From JACVRW01 sp963734025 (lineage in GTDB: Bacteria > Actinomycetota > Thermoleophilia > Solirubrobacterales > Thermoleophilaceae), in NCBI GenBank assembly GCA_963734025.1, contig CAVTFR010000009.1, forward strand, positions 88,282 through 152,281: a DNA stretch of 64,000 nucleotides, in the 5' to 3' direction. How positions within the stretch are numbered: the stretch's first letter is position 1; each line of letters opens with the position of its first letter. Below are positions 17,494 to 26,379 of this stretch, piece by piece. Made by a program: the position numbers and the translations under genes. The notes under the pieces were generated by a model. The model was given only the letters and a program-made list of their open reading frames with translations. It had not been told where the DNA came from and did not search any database.

Positions 17494-19958
17494 CAGGCGA
17501 CCGCCGCTCCGGCGCGCGCCGGCCTGATCGCCACCGGGCCGTCGGGCAGCGCCACGTCCGTCACGAACACGCTGCCGTCGGGCACCGCGCTGCGCACGGC
17601 CGCGGCCGCGACCTCGCGCTCGCCCTCCACGCTCAACTCGATGTCGTCCCCGTTCTCGACACCGATCTGGGCCGCGTCGCCCGCTGACAGCTCTGCGCGC
17701 GGGCCCGTCGCCAGGAAGCTGAGCGAGGGCGAGTACTCGATCTCGGGACCGCTCCAGAGCGTCGGGACGCGCGCGAGCCGGAGGCCGCTCGGCGCCGCCG
17801 GCGGCGTTTCGAGCGGGTCGCTCGAGAAGGGCTCCGGCGCGAGCGCCGCCGCGCCTTCGCCGTCCTGCCAGCGCCTGCCGAGGCCGCCGATCGCCTCCAG
17901 TGTCAGGCCGGCGTAGATGGGGACACGCTCGGCGATCAGGGCACTGACCTCCGGGCTGCTCCGCACCTCGAGGCCCGCGCCGGTCCGCTCGCATAGCTCG
18001 GCGAGCAGCGCCCAGCCGGCCTGCACCTCGCCGGCGTGGCCGAGCGCCTGGCGCACGCGCTGGAGGCGCCCGTCCGGGTGGGTGACGGTGCCCTCCTTCT
18101 CGGCGTAGATCTCGGCCGGGAAGACGATGTCCGCCTGCGCCTCGAGCGTCTCGGTCCGGAAGCCCGCGAAGGCGATTACCGACGCGGCGCGGGTGAGCAC
18201 CGCCTCCGGCAGCTCGGCGTCGACGGCGAGCAGGGCACCGCGCGCGGCGTCCGGGTCACCCGCCTCGGCGGCGTCCGCCAGGCCGGGCCCGAGCACCGGC
18301 GAGCAGCCGACCTCCCGCAGACCACGCCCGTTGGTCCGATCCGGGATCGCGATCAGCCCCGACTCGTCGCGCTCGGCGATACCGAGCGTCTCGGCGAGCG
18401 CGAGCAGCGCCTCGAGCCCCTGATCGCCGCGCTCTCCGGCGAAGACGCGCTCGCCCCAGACGACCACGACGTCGTCCGCGTCGCGCAGCAGGTCGGCTGC
18501 CGCGCGCACAGCGTCCGCCGGGCCGGCGGGGCCGGCGCCGTTCGGCTGGGGGCGGCCGGCTATGAAGCCGCTGGTGGCGCGTGCGCGGCCGGCGAGGTCG
18601 TCGAGCGATCCGCCGGCGCGGCTCGAGCCGAGCGCCGCCGCCAGCGCCGCCAGTGCGGCCTCGGCCGCGCCGGGGGCGAAGCGGAGCGCCGCCGCGGCGT
18701 TCGGGTCGAGCGTCGACGGGCGGCTCGATGCGACCACGAGCCGCGCGCCGTTGCGGCGTACCGCCTTGCGCACGCGCAGGTCGAGGATCGGCGCCTCGTC
18801 GACTAGCTCCGTGTCGAGCACGAGGATCGCGCCGGCGTGGTCGATGTCCGAGACGCGCGCGGCCAGGTCCGGGCGCGCAAGCGCCCGGGCGAGCCGTGGC
18901 GCAGCCGTGGGCCCGGCGTTCAGGTGTGGGGAGCCGAGCCCCTCGCGGAGCAGGTGCTGGAGGAGGAAGCCCTCCTCGTTCGTGGCCGAGCCGCCGACCA
19001 CGGCGACGGTGTCTGCGCCGGAGCGCTTCAGCGCCGTGGCGGCGTCCGAGAGCGCGCGCTCCCAGGACACCTCGCGCAGGTAGCCGCCATCGCGGACGAG
19101 CGGCACGGTGATGCGCTCCTCGGCCGAGAAGGCCTGGTAGCCGAAGCGGCCCTTGTCGCAGAGCCAGCCGTCGTCGACCTCGTCGTTGTCGCGCGCGAGC
19201 ACGCGCACGACCTTGATGTCGTCGCGGATGGTCAGCTTGACGTTGCACTGGGAGGGGCAGAGCGTGCACACGCTGCCCGAGTCCTCGATGTCCCACGGGC
19301 GAGCGCGGAAGCGGTAGGCACGCGAAGTGAGCGCCCCCACGGGGCACAGCTCGATGATGTTGCCGCTGAAGGGCGCCACGTAGGGGTGGCCGTCGTGCGT
19401 GCCGACGAAGGTGTGGTCGCCGCGGTCGAGGAAGACGAGCTGGTAGTCCTCGGCCACCTCCTGCGAGAAGCGCACGCAGCGGTAGCAGAGGATGCAGCGC
19501 TCGCGGTCGATCGCGATCAGCGGCGACAGCTCGAGTGGCTTCTTGAAATGGCGCTTGGGCTCGATGAAGCGCGAGTGGCCCGCCCCCCAGCCGTACGAGA
19601 TGTCCTGCAGGGGGCATTCGCCGCCCTTGTCGCAGACGGGGCAGTCGAGCGGGTGGTTGACGAGGAGGAACTCGACGACCGCGTTCTGGGCGTGCTTGAC
19701 GCGGTCGGAGGTCGTGTTGACGACCATGCCGTCGCGGACGGCGGTCGAGCAGGAGGTCTGGAGCTTCGGGATGCCCTCGATCTCGACCAGGCACATGCGG
19801 CAGGCGCCGACCGGCTGGCCGAGCTTGGACTCGTAGCAGAAGTAGGGGATCTCGACGTCGCCGTGCTTGGCGGCGTCGACGAGCATCGCGCCCTCAGGGG
19901 CGCGCACCTCGCGGCCGTCGATCTCGAAGGTGATCCAGTTCTGCTCGGGCCGCGCCAT
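17493..19958 (-). CDS. nuoG: NADH-quinone oxidoreductase subunit G
   Basis: 821 aa. The N-terminus holds the 2Fe-2S (CYESKLGQPVGACRMC) and 4Fe-4S ligands (DCPVCDKGGECPLQD; RCILCYRCVRFSQEV; CPVGAL) of the peripheral arm. A further CTLCPSQC with a later Cys in GWLCDKG fits the off-pathway N7 cluster found in some bacterial NuoG. The remainder is a degenerate molybdopterin-oxidoreductase domain, Ala-rich and lower in conservation. Begins at ATG 19958, three bases before the nuoF stop region ends. The extended C-terminus is usual for actinobacterial NuoG. Confidence 0.95.
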   Translation of the reverse strand: MARPEQNWITFEIDGREVRAPEGAMLVDAAKHGDVEIPYFCYESKLGQPVGACRMCLVEIEGIPKLQTSCSTAVRDGMVVNTTSDRVKHAQNAVVEFLLVNHPLDCPVCDKGGECPLQDISYGWGAGHSRFIEPKRHFKKPLELSPLIAIDRERCILCYRCVRFSQEVAEDYQLVFLDRGDHTFVGTHDGHPYVAPFSGNIIELCPVGALTSRAYRFRARPWDIEDSGSVCTLCPSQCNVKLTIRDDIKVVRVLARDNDEVDDGWLCDKGRFGYQAFSAEERITVPLVRDGGYLREVSWERALSDAATALKRSGADTVAVVGGSATNEEGFLLQHLLREGLGSPHLNAGPTAAPRLARALARPDLAARVSDIDHAGAILVLDTELVDEAPILDLRVRKAVRRNGARLVVASSRPSTLDPNAAAALRFAPGAAEAALAALAAALGSSRAGGSLDDLAGRARATSGFIAGRPQPNGAGPAGPADAVRAAADLLRDADDVVVVWGERVFAGERGDQGLEALLALAETLGIAERDESGLIAIPDRTNGRGLREVGCSPVLGPGLADAAEAGDPDAARGALLAVDAELPEAVLTRAASVIAFAGFRTETLEAQADIVFPAEIYAEKEGTVTHPDGRLQRVRQALGHAGEVQAGWALLAELCERTGAGLEVRSSPEVSALIAERVPIYAGLTLEAIGGLGRRWQDGEGAAALAPEPFSSDPLETPPAAPSGLRLARVPTLWSGPEIEYSPSLSFLATGPRAELSAGDAAQIGVENGDDIELSVEGEREVAAAAVRSAVPDGSVFVTDVALPDGPVAIRPARAGAAVA

Positions 19959-19960
19959 GG

Positions 19961-21289
19961 CTAGGCGGCCCCTGCCCCGGCTGCGGCTCCCAGCTCCTCG
20001 GCGCCCATCGGTCGGATCGACGCGAGGTCGCGGCGCTCGCGGGCGGCCTCCATATGCTGCTCGAACTCGGGCCGGAAGTGCTTCAGCATCGACCCGACCG
20101 GCATCGCCATCGAGTCGCCCAGCACGCACAGGCAGTTGCCGATGATGTTGCCCTGGACCTGTTCCATGATGTCCAGGTCCATCGGCGTCCCCTCGCCCTC
20201 GTCGATGCGCTCGAGCATCTTGACCGTCCAGTTGGTGCCCTCACGGCAGGGGACGCACTTGCCGCACGACTCGTGGCGATAGAACTCCGCGAGCCGCAGG
20301 GCGAGCGGGACGAGCGGCTGGGAGTCGTCGACCACGATGACCGAGGCGGTGCCGAGCATCGAGCCCGCCTCGGCCATGGACTCGTAGGTGAACGGGAGGT
20401 CGAGGTGCTCCTCGGTCAGCACCGGGGCGGACGACCCGCCGGGGAAGAAGCACTTGAGGCGGCGGCCCTCAGGCGGGCCGCCGGCCAGCCCGTAGATGAT
20501 CTCGCGCACGGTGATGCCGAGCTCGACCTCGTAGTTGCCCGGCCGTTGCACGTTGCCGGACACCGAGACCAGCTTCGTGCCGGTCGAGTTGCCCTTGCCG
20601 AGCTCGCGGTACCACGCCGCGCCCTTCTCGATGATGATCGGCGCGTTGCAGAGAGTCTCGACGTTGTTGATCAGCGTGGGGCCCTGGTAGAGGCCCTGAT
20701 TGGCCGGGAACGGCGGCTTGAGCCGCGGGTTGCCGCGCTTGCCCTCGAGCGCATCGAGCAGGCCGGTCTCCTCGCCGCAGATGTAGGCGCCTTGGCCGCG
20801 GTGGACGACGAGGTCGAACGACGTGTCGGAGCCGAGGATGCGCTCCCCGAGGTAGCCCTTCTCGTAGGCCTCGGCCACGGCGGCGTCGAGGATGTCGGCC
20901 TGCAGCTCATACTCGCCGCGAATGAAGATGAAGCCCTTGTTCGCGCCCGCGGCGATCGCGCCGAGGATGCACCCCTCCACCAGCAGGTGGGGGTTCTTCT
21001 GCATCAGCAGGCGGTCCTTGAAGGCGCCCGGCTCGGACTCGTCCGCATTGCAGCACAGGTACTTGTCCATCTGGCCCTTGGGGATGAAGCTCGCCTTCTT
21101 GCCCATCGAGAAGCCGGCGCCGCCACGCCCCCGCAGGCCGGACTCCTCGAGCTCGTGCAGGACGGCCTGCGGCTCCATCTCGAGCAGGGCCTTGCGTGCC
21201 GAGCGGTAGCCGCCCAGCCGCTCGTAGACCGCGATCGTGTGCAGGTCCGGCTCGTCGACGTTGCGCAGCAGGATGCGGGTCTCGGTCAC
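19961..21289 (-). CDS. nuoF: NADH-quinone oxidoreductase subunit F
   Basis: 442 aa NADH-dehydrogenase subunit carrying FMN and the N3 cluster. Visible: LRGRGGAGFSMGKK (FMN/NADH binding), CNADESEPGAFKDR, YICGEETGLLDALEGKRG and the N3 ligand motif ESCGKCVPCREGT followed by the distal Cys in GNCLCVLGDS. GTG start overlaps the nuoE TGA. Electrons enter complex I here from NADH, so this operon encodes the full NADH-oxidising version rather than an 11-subunit form. Confidence 0.97.
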   Translation of the reverse strand: MTETRILLRNVDEPDLHTIAVYERLGGYRSARKALLEMEPQAVLHELEESGLRGRGGAGFSMGKKASFIPKGQMDKYLCCNADESEPGAFKDRLLMQKNPHLLVEGCILGAIAAGANKGFIFIRGEYELQADILDAAVAEAYEKGYLGERILGSDTSFDLVVHRGQGAYICGEETGLLDALEGKRGNPRLKPPFPANQGLYQGPTLINNVETLCNAPIIIEKGAAWYRELGKGNSTGTKLVSVSGNVQRPGNYEVELGITVREIIYGLAGGPPEGRRLKCFFPGGSSAPVLTEEHLDLPFTYESMAEAGSMLGTASVIVVDDSQPLVPLALRLAEFYRHESCGKCVPCREGTNWTVKMLERIDEGEGTPMDLDIMEQVQGNIIGNCLCVLGDSMAMPVGSMLKHFRPEFEQHMEAARERRDLASIRPMGAEELGAAAGAGAA

Positions 21290-22152
21290 TCTGGCTCTTC
21301 CTCTTCGGGCGTGACGCTCGTACCCGGGTCGAGCGGGTGCAGCGGCTCGCGCCGGTGCGGCGCCGGGCCCTCCGCCGGGGGCACGTCGAGGAGCTCCGGC
21401 TCCTTCCAGGTGCCGCCGGCGGGATGGACGTCGGGCTCCTCGGGAGGACCCGCGTCCTGGCGCGGCGCGGGAGGTATGGCGTAGCCGGGGTCGTTCAGTC
21501 CGCGCCCGGGAAGCACCTCGCGGCCCTCCTTGACGGCGCTCACGAGCTCCGCGGCGTCGGCGGTCGTGAGCGGCCCGACGTAGCGCCCGTCGACTGACGC
21601 CATCGGCGCCATGTCGCACGCGCCCAGGCACTCGAACTCGCGCAGCTCGACGTCCTCGAGCCCCTGGTCGACCGCCTCGCGCTCGATCGCGTCGTAGACC
21701 TTCTTCGCGTTGCGGACATGGCAGGCGACGCTCGTGCAGACGTACACGTAGCGGCTGCCCGTCGGCTCCGTGCGCAGCATGTCGTAGAAGGTCGCCACGC
21801 TCGAGAGGTAGGCCGGAGTCACCTGCATCACGGCCGCGACCTGCCGGAACGCCTCGGGCGAGCACCAGCCATGCACGCGCTGGGCCGCGCCGAGCGCGGG
21901 CAGCGTCGCCGAGTGGCGGTCGGGGTAGAGGCGCATGAGCCGCTCGATCTCGCTGCGCAGCGCCTCGGGCACCTCGACCAAGCCCGGATCTGGGATCGTG
22001 GCCGGGTCGTCCTCGAGGCGAACGCCCTCGTCCCAGCCGGCCGGCAGCGGGGCCGCCTGGAGGGCGCCCTCGTCGCCGACGGCCGTCATGCGGTCTGCCG
22101 TATCCGAGGCCGCCGGTGGGCCGGCGACAGGGGATTGCCGTTCATCGTTCAC
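21286..22152 (-). CDS. nuoE: NADH-quinone oxidoreductase subunit E with long C-terminal extension
   Basis: 288 aa from GTG, overlapping the nuoD stop. The central thioredoxin-like domain (about residues 55-200) has the N1a 2Fe-2S ligands CTSVAC and CLGAC. NuoE is usually 160-240 aa; here a ~45-residue acidic N-terminal segment and a ~85-residue Pro/Glu-rich C-terminal tail (ending EEEEPE) flank the core. The tail has no recognisable domain and may be disordered. Such tails occur in other actinobacteria, so this is a lineage feature rather than an error. Confidence 0.94.
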   Translation of the reverse strand: MNDERQSPVAGPPAASDTADRMTAVGDEGALQAAPLPAGWDEGVRLEDDPATIPDPGLVEVPEALRSEIERLMRLYPDRHSATLPALGAAQRVHGWCSPEAFRQVAAVMQVTPAYLSSVATFYDMLRTEPTGSRYVYVCTSVACHVRNAKKVYDAIEREAVDQGLEDVELREFECLGACDMAPMASVDGRYVGPLTTADAAELVSAVKEGREVLPGRGLNDPGYAIPPAPRQDAGPPEEPDVHPAGGTWKEPELLDVPPAEGPAPHRREPLHPLDPGTSVTPEEEEPE

Positions 22153-23390
22153 CGGTCGATTCCCCCGAGGATCGGGTCGAGCATCGCCACGCAGGCGATG
22201 AAGTCGGCGATCAGCGAGTCCTGCGCCATCTCCGGCAGCGCCCGCAGGTTCACGAAGCTCGGGTCGCGCATGTGGACACGCGCCGGCTTGGCGGAGCCGT
22301 CGGCGACCACGAAGCAGCCGAGCTCGCCGCGCGGCGACTCGACCGCCACGTACGCCTCGCCCGGCGGCACCCGGAAGCCCTCGGTCACGAGCTTGAAGTG
22401 GTGGATGAGCGCCTCCATAGAGGTGGCGAGCTCGTGGCGCGGCGGCAGCGCGACCTTGCGGTCGTCGGTTATCCAGGGCCCCTCGGGCAGGCCGTCGAGC
22501 GCCTGCTCGACGATCTTGATCGACTCGCGCATCTCGTCGAGGCGGACCTTGTAGCGGTCGTAGTTGTCACCCACCGAGCCCACCGGCACGTCGAAGTCGA
22601 AGTGCTCGTAGGAGCAGTACGGCATCGCCTTGCGCAGGTCCCAGGCGTGTCCGCTGGCGCGCAGGAGCGGTCCCGTGACGCCGAGCTCGAGCGCGCGCTC
22701 CTTCGACATCACGCCGGTGTTCTTGAGGCGCCGGAGCCAGATCTCGTTGCGATCGAGAAGCGACTCGTACTGCTCGATGCGCTTCGGCATCAGCTCGAGG
22801 AAGGCGCGCACCCGCTCCTCGAAGCCGGGCGGGATGTCCTCGATCACGCCGCCGACCTGGAAGTAGCGCGTGTGCATGCGCTGGCCCGACGACATCTCGA
22901 ACAGGTCCAGCACCAGGTCGCGGTCGCGGCAGCCCCACCAGAGCATCGTGATCGCGCCGATGTCGAGCGCGCCGGTCGCGAGCGCGAACAGGTGCGAGGC
23001 GATCCGGTTGAGCTCCAGGTGGATAACGCGCAGGTACTGGGCGCGCGGCGGCACGTCGACTCCGAGCAGCTTCTCGACCGCCATGCAGTACGCCTGCGCG
23101 TTGAAGTAGTAGGCGAGGTAGTCCATCCGCTCGACGAAGGTGATCGCCTTCCAGTACTGCTGGTCCTCGCAGCTCTTCTCGATGCCGGTGTGGACGTAGC
23201 CGATGATGGGCTTGACGTCGCGCACGACCTCGCCCTCGAGCGTCGTGAGGAGCCGCAGCACCCCGTGGGTGGCCGGGTGGTGCGGGCCGATGTTGATCGT
23301 GAAGAGCTCGTCGTGAGGCTCCTCGCCCATCGGCTCCATCGTCACCGAGCGCTCGCGCTCGCGGTACGGGACTGAGAGCGGGTCAGTCAT
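22149..23390 (-). CDS. nuoD: NADH-quinone oxidoreductase subunit D
   Basis: 413 aa 49-kDa type subunit, derived from the NiFe-hydrogenase large subunit and lining the quinone site. Contains GPHHPATHGVLR with the quinone-site histidine, GYVHTGIEKSCE, the ERMDYLAYY segment and the conserved C-terminal RDPSFVNLRALPEM. ATG at 23390 lies inside the nuoC 3' end (8-bp overlap). Full length. Confidence 0.97.
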   Translation of the reverse strand: MTDPLSVPYRERERSVTMEPMGEEPHDELFTINIGPHHPATHGVLRLLTTLEGEVVRDVKPIIGYVHTGIEKSCEDQQYWKAITFVERMDYLAYYFNAQAYCMAVEKLLGVDVPPRAQYLRVIHLELNRIASHLFALATGALDIGAITMLWWGCRDRDLVLDLFEMSSGQRMHTRYFQVGGVIEDIPPGFEERVRAFLELMPKRIEQYESLLDRNEIWLRRLKNTGVMSKERALELGVTGPLLRASGHAWDLRKAMPYCSYEHFDFDVPVGSVGDNYDRYKVRLDEMRESIKIVEQALDGLPEGPWITDDRKVALPPRHELATSMEALIHHFKLVTEGFRVPPGEAYVAVESPRGELGCFVVADGSAKPARVHMRDPSFVNLRALPEMAQDSLIADFIACVAMLDPILGGIDR

Positions 23391-23901
23391 ACCAGCGCGG
23401 GAACTTCTTCTCGTTGAAGGTGAACATCACCGGCTCGCCGCCCATCGGGAAGTCGCGGCGCTGGGGGAAGCCGGAGTAGTCCTCCGGCATCAGGATGCGG
23501 CGCATGTCCGGGTGACCGTCGAACACGACGCCGAACATGTCGAAGACCTCGCGCTCCTGGTAGTCGGCGGTCGGGTAGAGGTCGATGACGGTCCGCAGGT
23601 GCGGGTCCTCGGCTCCCAGCCGCGTCTTGACGTTGAGGCGGTCGCAGCGCTCCATCGAGAGCAGCTGGTAATGGACGCCGAGCCGCGGCTCCTCGGGCAG
23701 GTAGTCGGCGCCGTGCAGGCTCATGAGCGCCTCCCACGCCTCGTCGGCGTCGCGCAGGTGGGCGAGCACGTCGTGGATGCTGTCGGGCGCCACCTCGAGC
23801 GTCGCCTGCTCGCGCGCGTAGGTCGTGCCGGTGACGGCCTCGTCCGCGACGCTTTCGCGCACCCGCTGAGCGATCAGCTCCAGGCCGGTGGCGTCAGGCA
23901 A
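23383..23901 (-). CDS. nuoC: NADH-quinone oxidoreductase subunit C
   Basis: 172 aa 30-kDa type subunit. The conserved C-terminal signature is present: YQEREVFDMFGVVFDGHPDM, then RILMPEDYSGFPQRRDFP. The likely start is TTG 23901, overlapping the nuoB TGA by 8 bp; no better ATG/GTG lies close. It bridges NuoB/I and NuoD in the peripheral arm. nuoC and nuoD are separate genes, unlike the fused nuoCD of enterics. Confidence 0.94.
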   Translation of the reverse strand: MPDATGLELIAQRVRESVADEAVTGTTYAREQATLEVAPDSIHDVLAHLRDADEAWEALMSLHGADYLPEEPRLGVHYQLLSMERCDRLNVKTRLGAEDPHLRTVIDLYPTADYQEREVFDMFGVVFDGHPDMRRILMPEDYSGFPQRRDFPMGGEPVMFTFNEKKFPRWYD

Positions 23902-24514
23902 CGGGCTCCTCGGTCCCCTCGGCCTGGTAGCGCTCGCGCCAGCCCATGTCGGGGTTCCCCATGATCTTGTCCTGGAGCTTCATGATCCCGTAGATCAGGG
24001 CCTCGGGACGGGGGGGACAGCCCGGCACGTAGATGTCGATCGGGAGGAACTTGTCCGCGCCCGCGACCACGGCGTAGTTGTTGAACATGCCGGCCGTCGA
24101 GGAGCAGGCGCCCATCGCGATGACCCACTTCGGCTCCAGCATCTGGTCGTAGAGCCTGCGGATGATCGGGGCCATCTTGATCGAGACGCGCCCGGACAGG
24201 ATCAGCAGGTCGGCCTGGCGTGGCGTGAAGCGGATCGCCTCGGCGCCGAAGCGCGCGAGGTCGTTCCGGGGCGAGCCGATCACGGTGATCATCTCGATCG
24301 CGCAGCAGGCGAGGCCGAAGCCGAGCGGGAACAGGCAGTTCTTGCGGGCCCAGTTCTGGGCGGTTTCGAGCGTCGTGAACACGAGCCGCTCCTCGACGAA
24401 CTCGTCGAGGTCCCTGCCTGCGAGCTCGCCGCGCAGCATCTGCTGCGCGCGCAGCTGGCGAACGCGCAGGTCCTCCTTGCGGCTCGAGTCGACGGGGGTG
24501 CGGATCACTTCCAT
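23894..24514 (-). CDS. nuoB: NADH-quinone oxidoreductase subunit B
   Basis: 206 aa subunit carrying the terminal N2 4Fe-4S cluster. The tandem-cysteine motif GLACCAIEM, GACSSTAGMF and VPGCPPRPEALIYG give all four ligands. An N-terminal ~45-residue basic/acidic helix region precedes the core. ATG start overlaps the nuoA 3' end by 10 bp. N2 passes electrons to quinone. Confidence 0.97.
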   Translation of the reverse strand: MEVIRTPVDSSRKEDLRVRQLRAQQMLRGELAGRDLDEFVEERLVFTTLETAQNWARKNCLFPLGFGLACCAIEMITVIGSPRNDLARFGAEAIRFTPRQADLLILSGRVSIKMAPIIRRLYDQMLEPKWVIAMGACSSTAGMFNNYAVVAGADKFLPIDIYVPGCPPRPEALIYGIMKLQDKIMGNPDMGWRERYQAEGTEEPVA

Positions 24515-24861
24515 TCCAGGGCGCCCCTTCTCCAGACGAATACGAAGGCGACCAGCAGCAGCACCACGAAGATGGCGGTCTCGACGAGCGCGAAGGTGCC
24601 GAGCGCGTCGAGCTGGAGCGCCACCGGGTAGAGGAACACGACCTCGATGTCGAACAGGATGAACAGCATCGCGATCAGGTAGAAGCTGATGCCGAAGCGG
24701 AACGTGCGCCTGACGTCGGACGGCAGGCCGCTCTCATAGGGCTCGCTCTTGACACGTCCCGGGCGCTTCGGCCCGAGCACGTAATTCGCCATGGTGAATG
24801 CCGTGCCGATGCCGATGCCGAGCAGCAGAAACACGAGGGCGGGCAGGTAGCTCTTCAGCAC
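24505..24861 (-). CDS. nuoA: NADH-quinone oxidoreductase subunit A
   Basis: 118 aa with three transmembrane helices and the conserved matrix-side loop YESGLPSDVRRTFRFGISFY plus FDIEVVFLYPVA. The start chosen is GTG 24861, just before the first helix. No good Shine-Dalgarno is seen, but a TATACC-type -10 lies about 10 nt upstream, which would give a nearly leaderless message. It is the first gene of the complete nuoA-N operon. Confidence 0.94.
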   Translation of the reverse strand: MLKSYLPALVFLLLGIGIGTAFTMANYVLGPKRPGRVKSEPYESGLPSDVRRTFRFGISFYLIAMLFILFDIEVVFLYPVALQLDALGTFALVETAIFVVLLLVAFVFVWRRGALEWK

Positions 24862-24865
24862 TGCA

Positions 24866-24937
24866 CGCGGAGGTATAACGCAACCTTGTGCGGCGAGGCC
24901 ACATAGTGCGAAAGGGCACCCCCTGACCGAGATCCAC
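24866..24937 (-). promoter_or_regulatory. Promoter region of the nuo operon
   Basis: Gap of 76 bp between nuoA and a divergent small membrane protein. On the minus strand a TTATACC element (plus 24872-24878) sits about 10 nt before the nuoA GTG and is a reasonable -10. No strong -35 or operator dyad was seen. The plus-strand gene must use the same gap. Confidence 0.4.
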
Positions 24938-25360
24938 ATGGTGGTCGGGATCGCCGTCCTCTTGTCCAACGCCGTGGCCGCCGTGTGGGGTGCGGTGGGC
25001 TGGCTGCGCAAGGAGGCGCGGGCCTCGCTCGTCTTCTGGCCGCTGCTGCGCGTGGCCCAGGCCACGGTCGTCGTCGAGGCCATCCTCGGCTTCCTGCTGT
25101 TGGCCCGCGGCGCGTCCGCGCCCGACGGCCTGCACGTCGCCTACGGCGTCGCGCCGCTCGTGATCACCGTCGTCTGCGAGGCGATGCGAGCGGGGATAGC
25201 GCAGCGCGAGCTCGAGGACGTGGAGGACGTCGACGCGCTCGACCGGCGCGAGCAGGTCGTGCTCGCCAAGCGCGTGGCGCTCGGCGAGATGGGGGTGATG
25301 ACGGTGGGCGCGCTCCTGATCGTGACGCTGGCCCTGCGCGCCTATCAGACGGGGGGTTGA
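24938..25360 (+). CDS. Conserved-looking small membrane protein, unknown function
   Basis: 140 aa; not recognised. Four transmembrane helices can be seen: residues about 2-22, 30-52, 58-80 and 118-135. A charged cytoplasmic loop rich in Glu/Asp/Arg (QRELEDVEDVDALDRREQ) lies between helices 3 and 4. It is divergent from nuoA and convergent with the metal-transport cluster, whose last gene ends 6 bp away. The ATG at 24938 is the first in frame; no clear Shine-Dalgarno. Confidence 0.65.
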   Translation: MVVGIAVLLSNAVAAVWGAVGWLRKEARASLVFWPLLRVAQATVVVEAILGFLLLARGASAPDGLHVAYGVAPLVITVVCEAMRAGIAQRELEDVEDVDALDRREQVVLAKRVALGEMGVMTVGALLIVTLALRAYQTGG

Positions 25361-25366
25361 GCCGGA

Positions 25367-25573
25367 CTACTCGTGCGCGTGCTCGTGAGCGAGCTCGCCG
25401 TGCTCCTGGCCCGCCTCGTGGCTGTGCGCGTGCGAGTGCGTGACGTCGCCGTGCGAATGCTCGTGCTCGTGCTCGACGTGCTCGTGCTCGTGCGAGCTGT
25501 GCGGGTGGGTGTGAGTGACGTCGCCGTGCGAGTGCTCGTGCGAATGCGGATGGTCGTGCACGTGCTCCTGCAT
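25367..25573 (-). CDS. Tiny histidine-rich metal-binding protein
   Basis: 68 aa of which 25 are His, plus many Glu and Ser, giving repeated HSHE, HEHE and the duplicated octet HSHGDVTH. No hydrophobic segment, so cytoplasmic. ATG at 25573 follows AGGTAGACGGG, a usable Shine-Dalgarno region. It starts 5 bp after cbiO stops and is the last gene of the metal cluster. Such proteins (compare Hpn, the His tails of HypB/UreE or CobW-type proteins) store or deliver nickel, cobalt or zinc. That role is inferred from composition and position. Confidence 0.85.
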   Translation of the reverse strand: MQEHVHDHPHSHEHSHGDVTHTHPHSSHEHEHVEHEHEHSHGDVTHSHAHSHEAGQEHGELAHEHAHE

Positions 25574-25578
25574 CCCGT

Positions 25579-26379
25579 CTACCTCCTGGTCGCTTCCACG
25601 ACCTTGGATTCTTGCGCGTAGTCGCGCTGAGGTCGAGGCCGGCGTGTCACCCGGTCGAGCGCAAAGCCCGCAGGCAGCTCGAGGTCGTGCTTCGCCAGCA
25701 GCTCGCTGTCGGCCAGCAGCTCGTGGCATTCGGCGTCGGCGACCACGCGGCCGTCCGCGAGGATCACGGCGCGCTCGCAGAGCTCGGCGGCAAGCGGCAG
25801 GTCGTGGGTAGTGAGCAGCATCGTGCGGTCGATGCCTTCGAGGATGTCGAGCAGCTCGCGACGTGCGCGCGGGTCGAGGTTGGCCGACGGCTCGTCGAGC
25901 ACCAGCAGGCTTGGGCGCATGGCGAGGACGGTCGCGATCGCGACGCGCCGGCGCTCGCCCATCGACAGCTGGTAGGGCGCGCGCTCCGTCACTCCGCTCA
26001 TGCGCACGGCGTCGAGCGCCTCTCCGACACGCCGCTCGACCTCCTTGGACGGAAGCCCCTGGTTGAGCGGGCCGAAGGACACGTCCTCCGCGACGGTCGG
26101 CATGAAGAGCTGGTCGTCGGGGTCCTGGAAGACGAGCCCGACTCGCGCGCGCAGGGCTGCGAGTGTCTTGTCGCCGACCTGGAGGCCCGCGACCTCCAGG
26201 CTGCCGGTACCGCGCATCAGGCCGTTCAGGTGCAGCATCAGCGTCGTCTTGCCGGCGCCGTTGGGGCCGAGGACGGCAACCCGCTCGCCGTGCTCGACGT
26301 GCAGGTGGACGTCGCGGAGGGCGGGACGGCCGTTCGGGTAGCTGTAGCCGACTCCGACCGCATGCACGGCGCAGCTCAT
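25579..26379 (-). CDS. cbiO: Energy-coupling factor cobalt/nickel transporter ATPase
   Basis: 266 aa ABC ATPase. Walker A GPNGAGKTTL, Q-loop VFQDPDDQLF, signature LSMGERRRVAIA, Walker B LLVLDEPSANLD and the switch LTTHD are all intact. The Q-loop text DPDDQLF and the partner genes identify the ECF class that energises CbiMNQ transporters. ATG start overlaps the cbiQ stop (ATGA). A ~30-residue charged C-terminal tail follows the domain. Confidence 0.94.
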   Translation of the reverse strand: MSCAVHAVGVGYSYPNGRPALRDVHLHVEHGERVAVLGPNGAGKTTLMLHLNGLMRGTGSLEVAGLQVGDKTLAALRARVGLVFQDPDDQLFMPTVAEDVSFGPLNQGLPSKEVERRVGEALDAVRMSGVTERAPYQLSMGERRRVAIATVLAMRPSLLVLDEPSANLDPRARRELLDILEGIDRTMLLTTHDLPLAAELCERAVILADGRVVADAECHELLADSELLAKHDLELPAGFALDRVTRRPRPQRDYAQESKVVEATRR

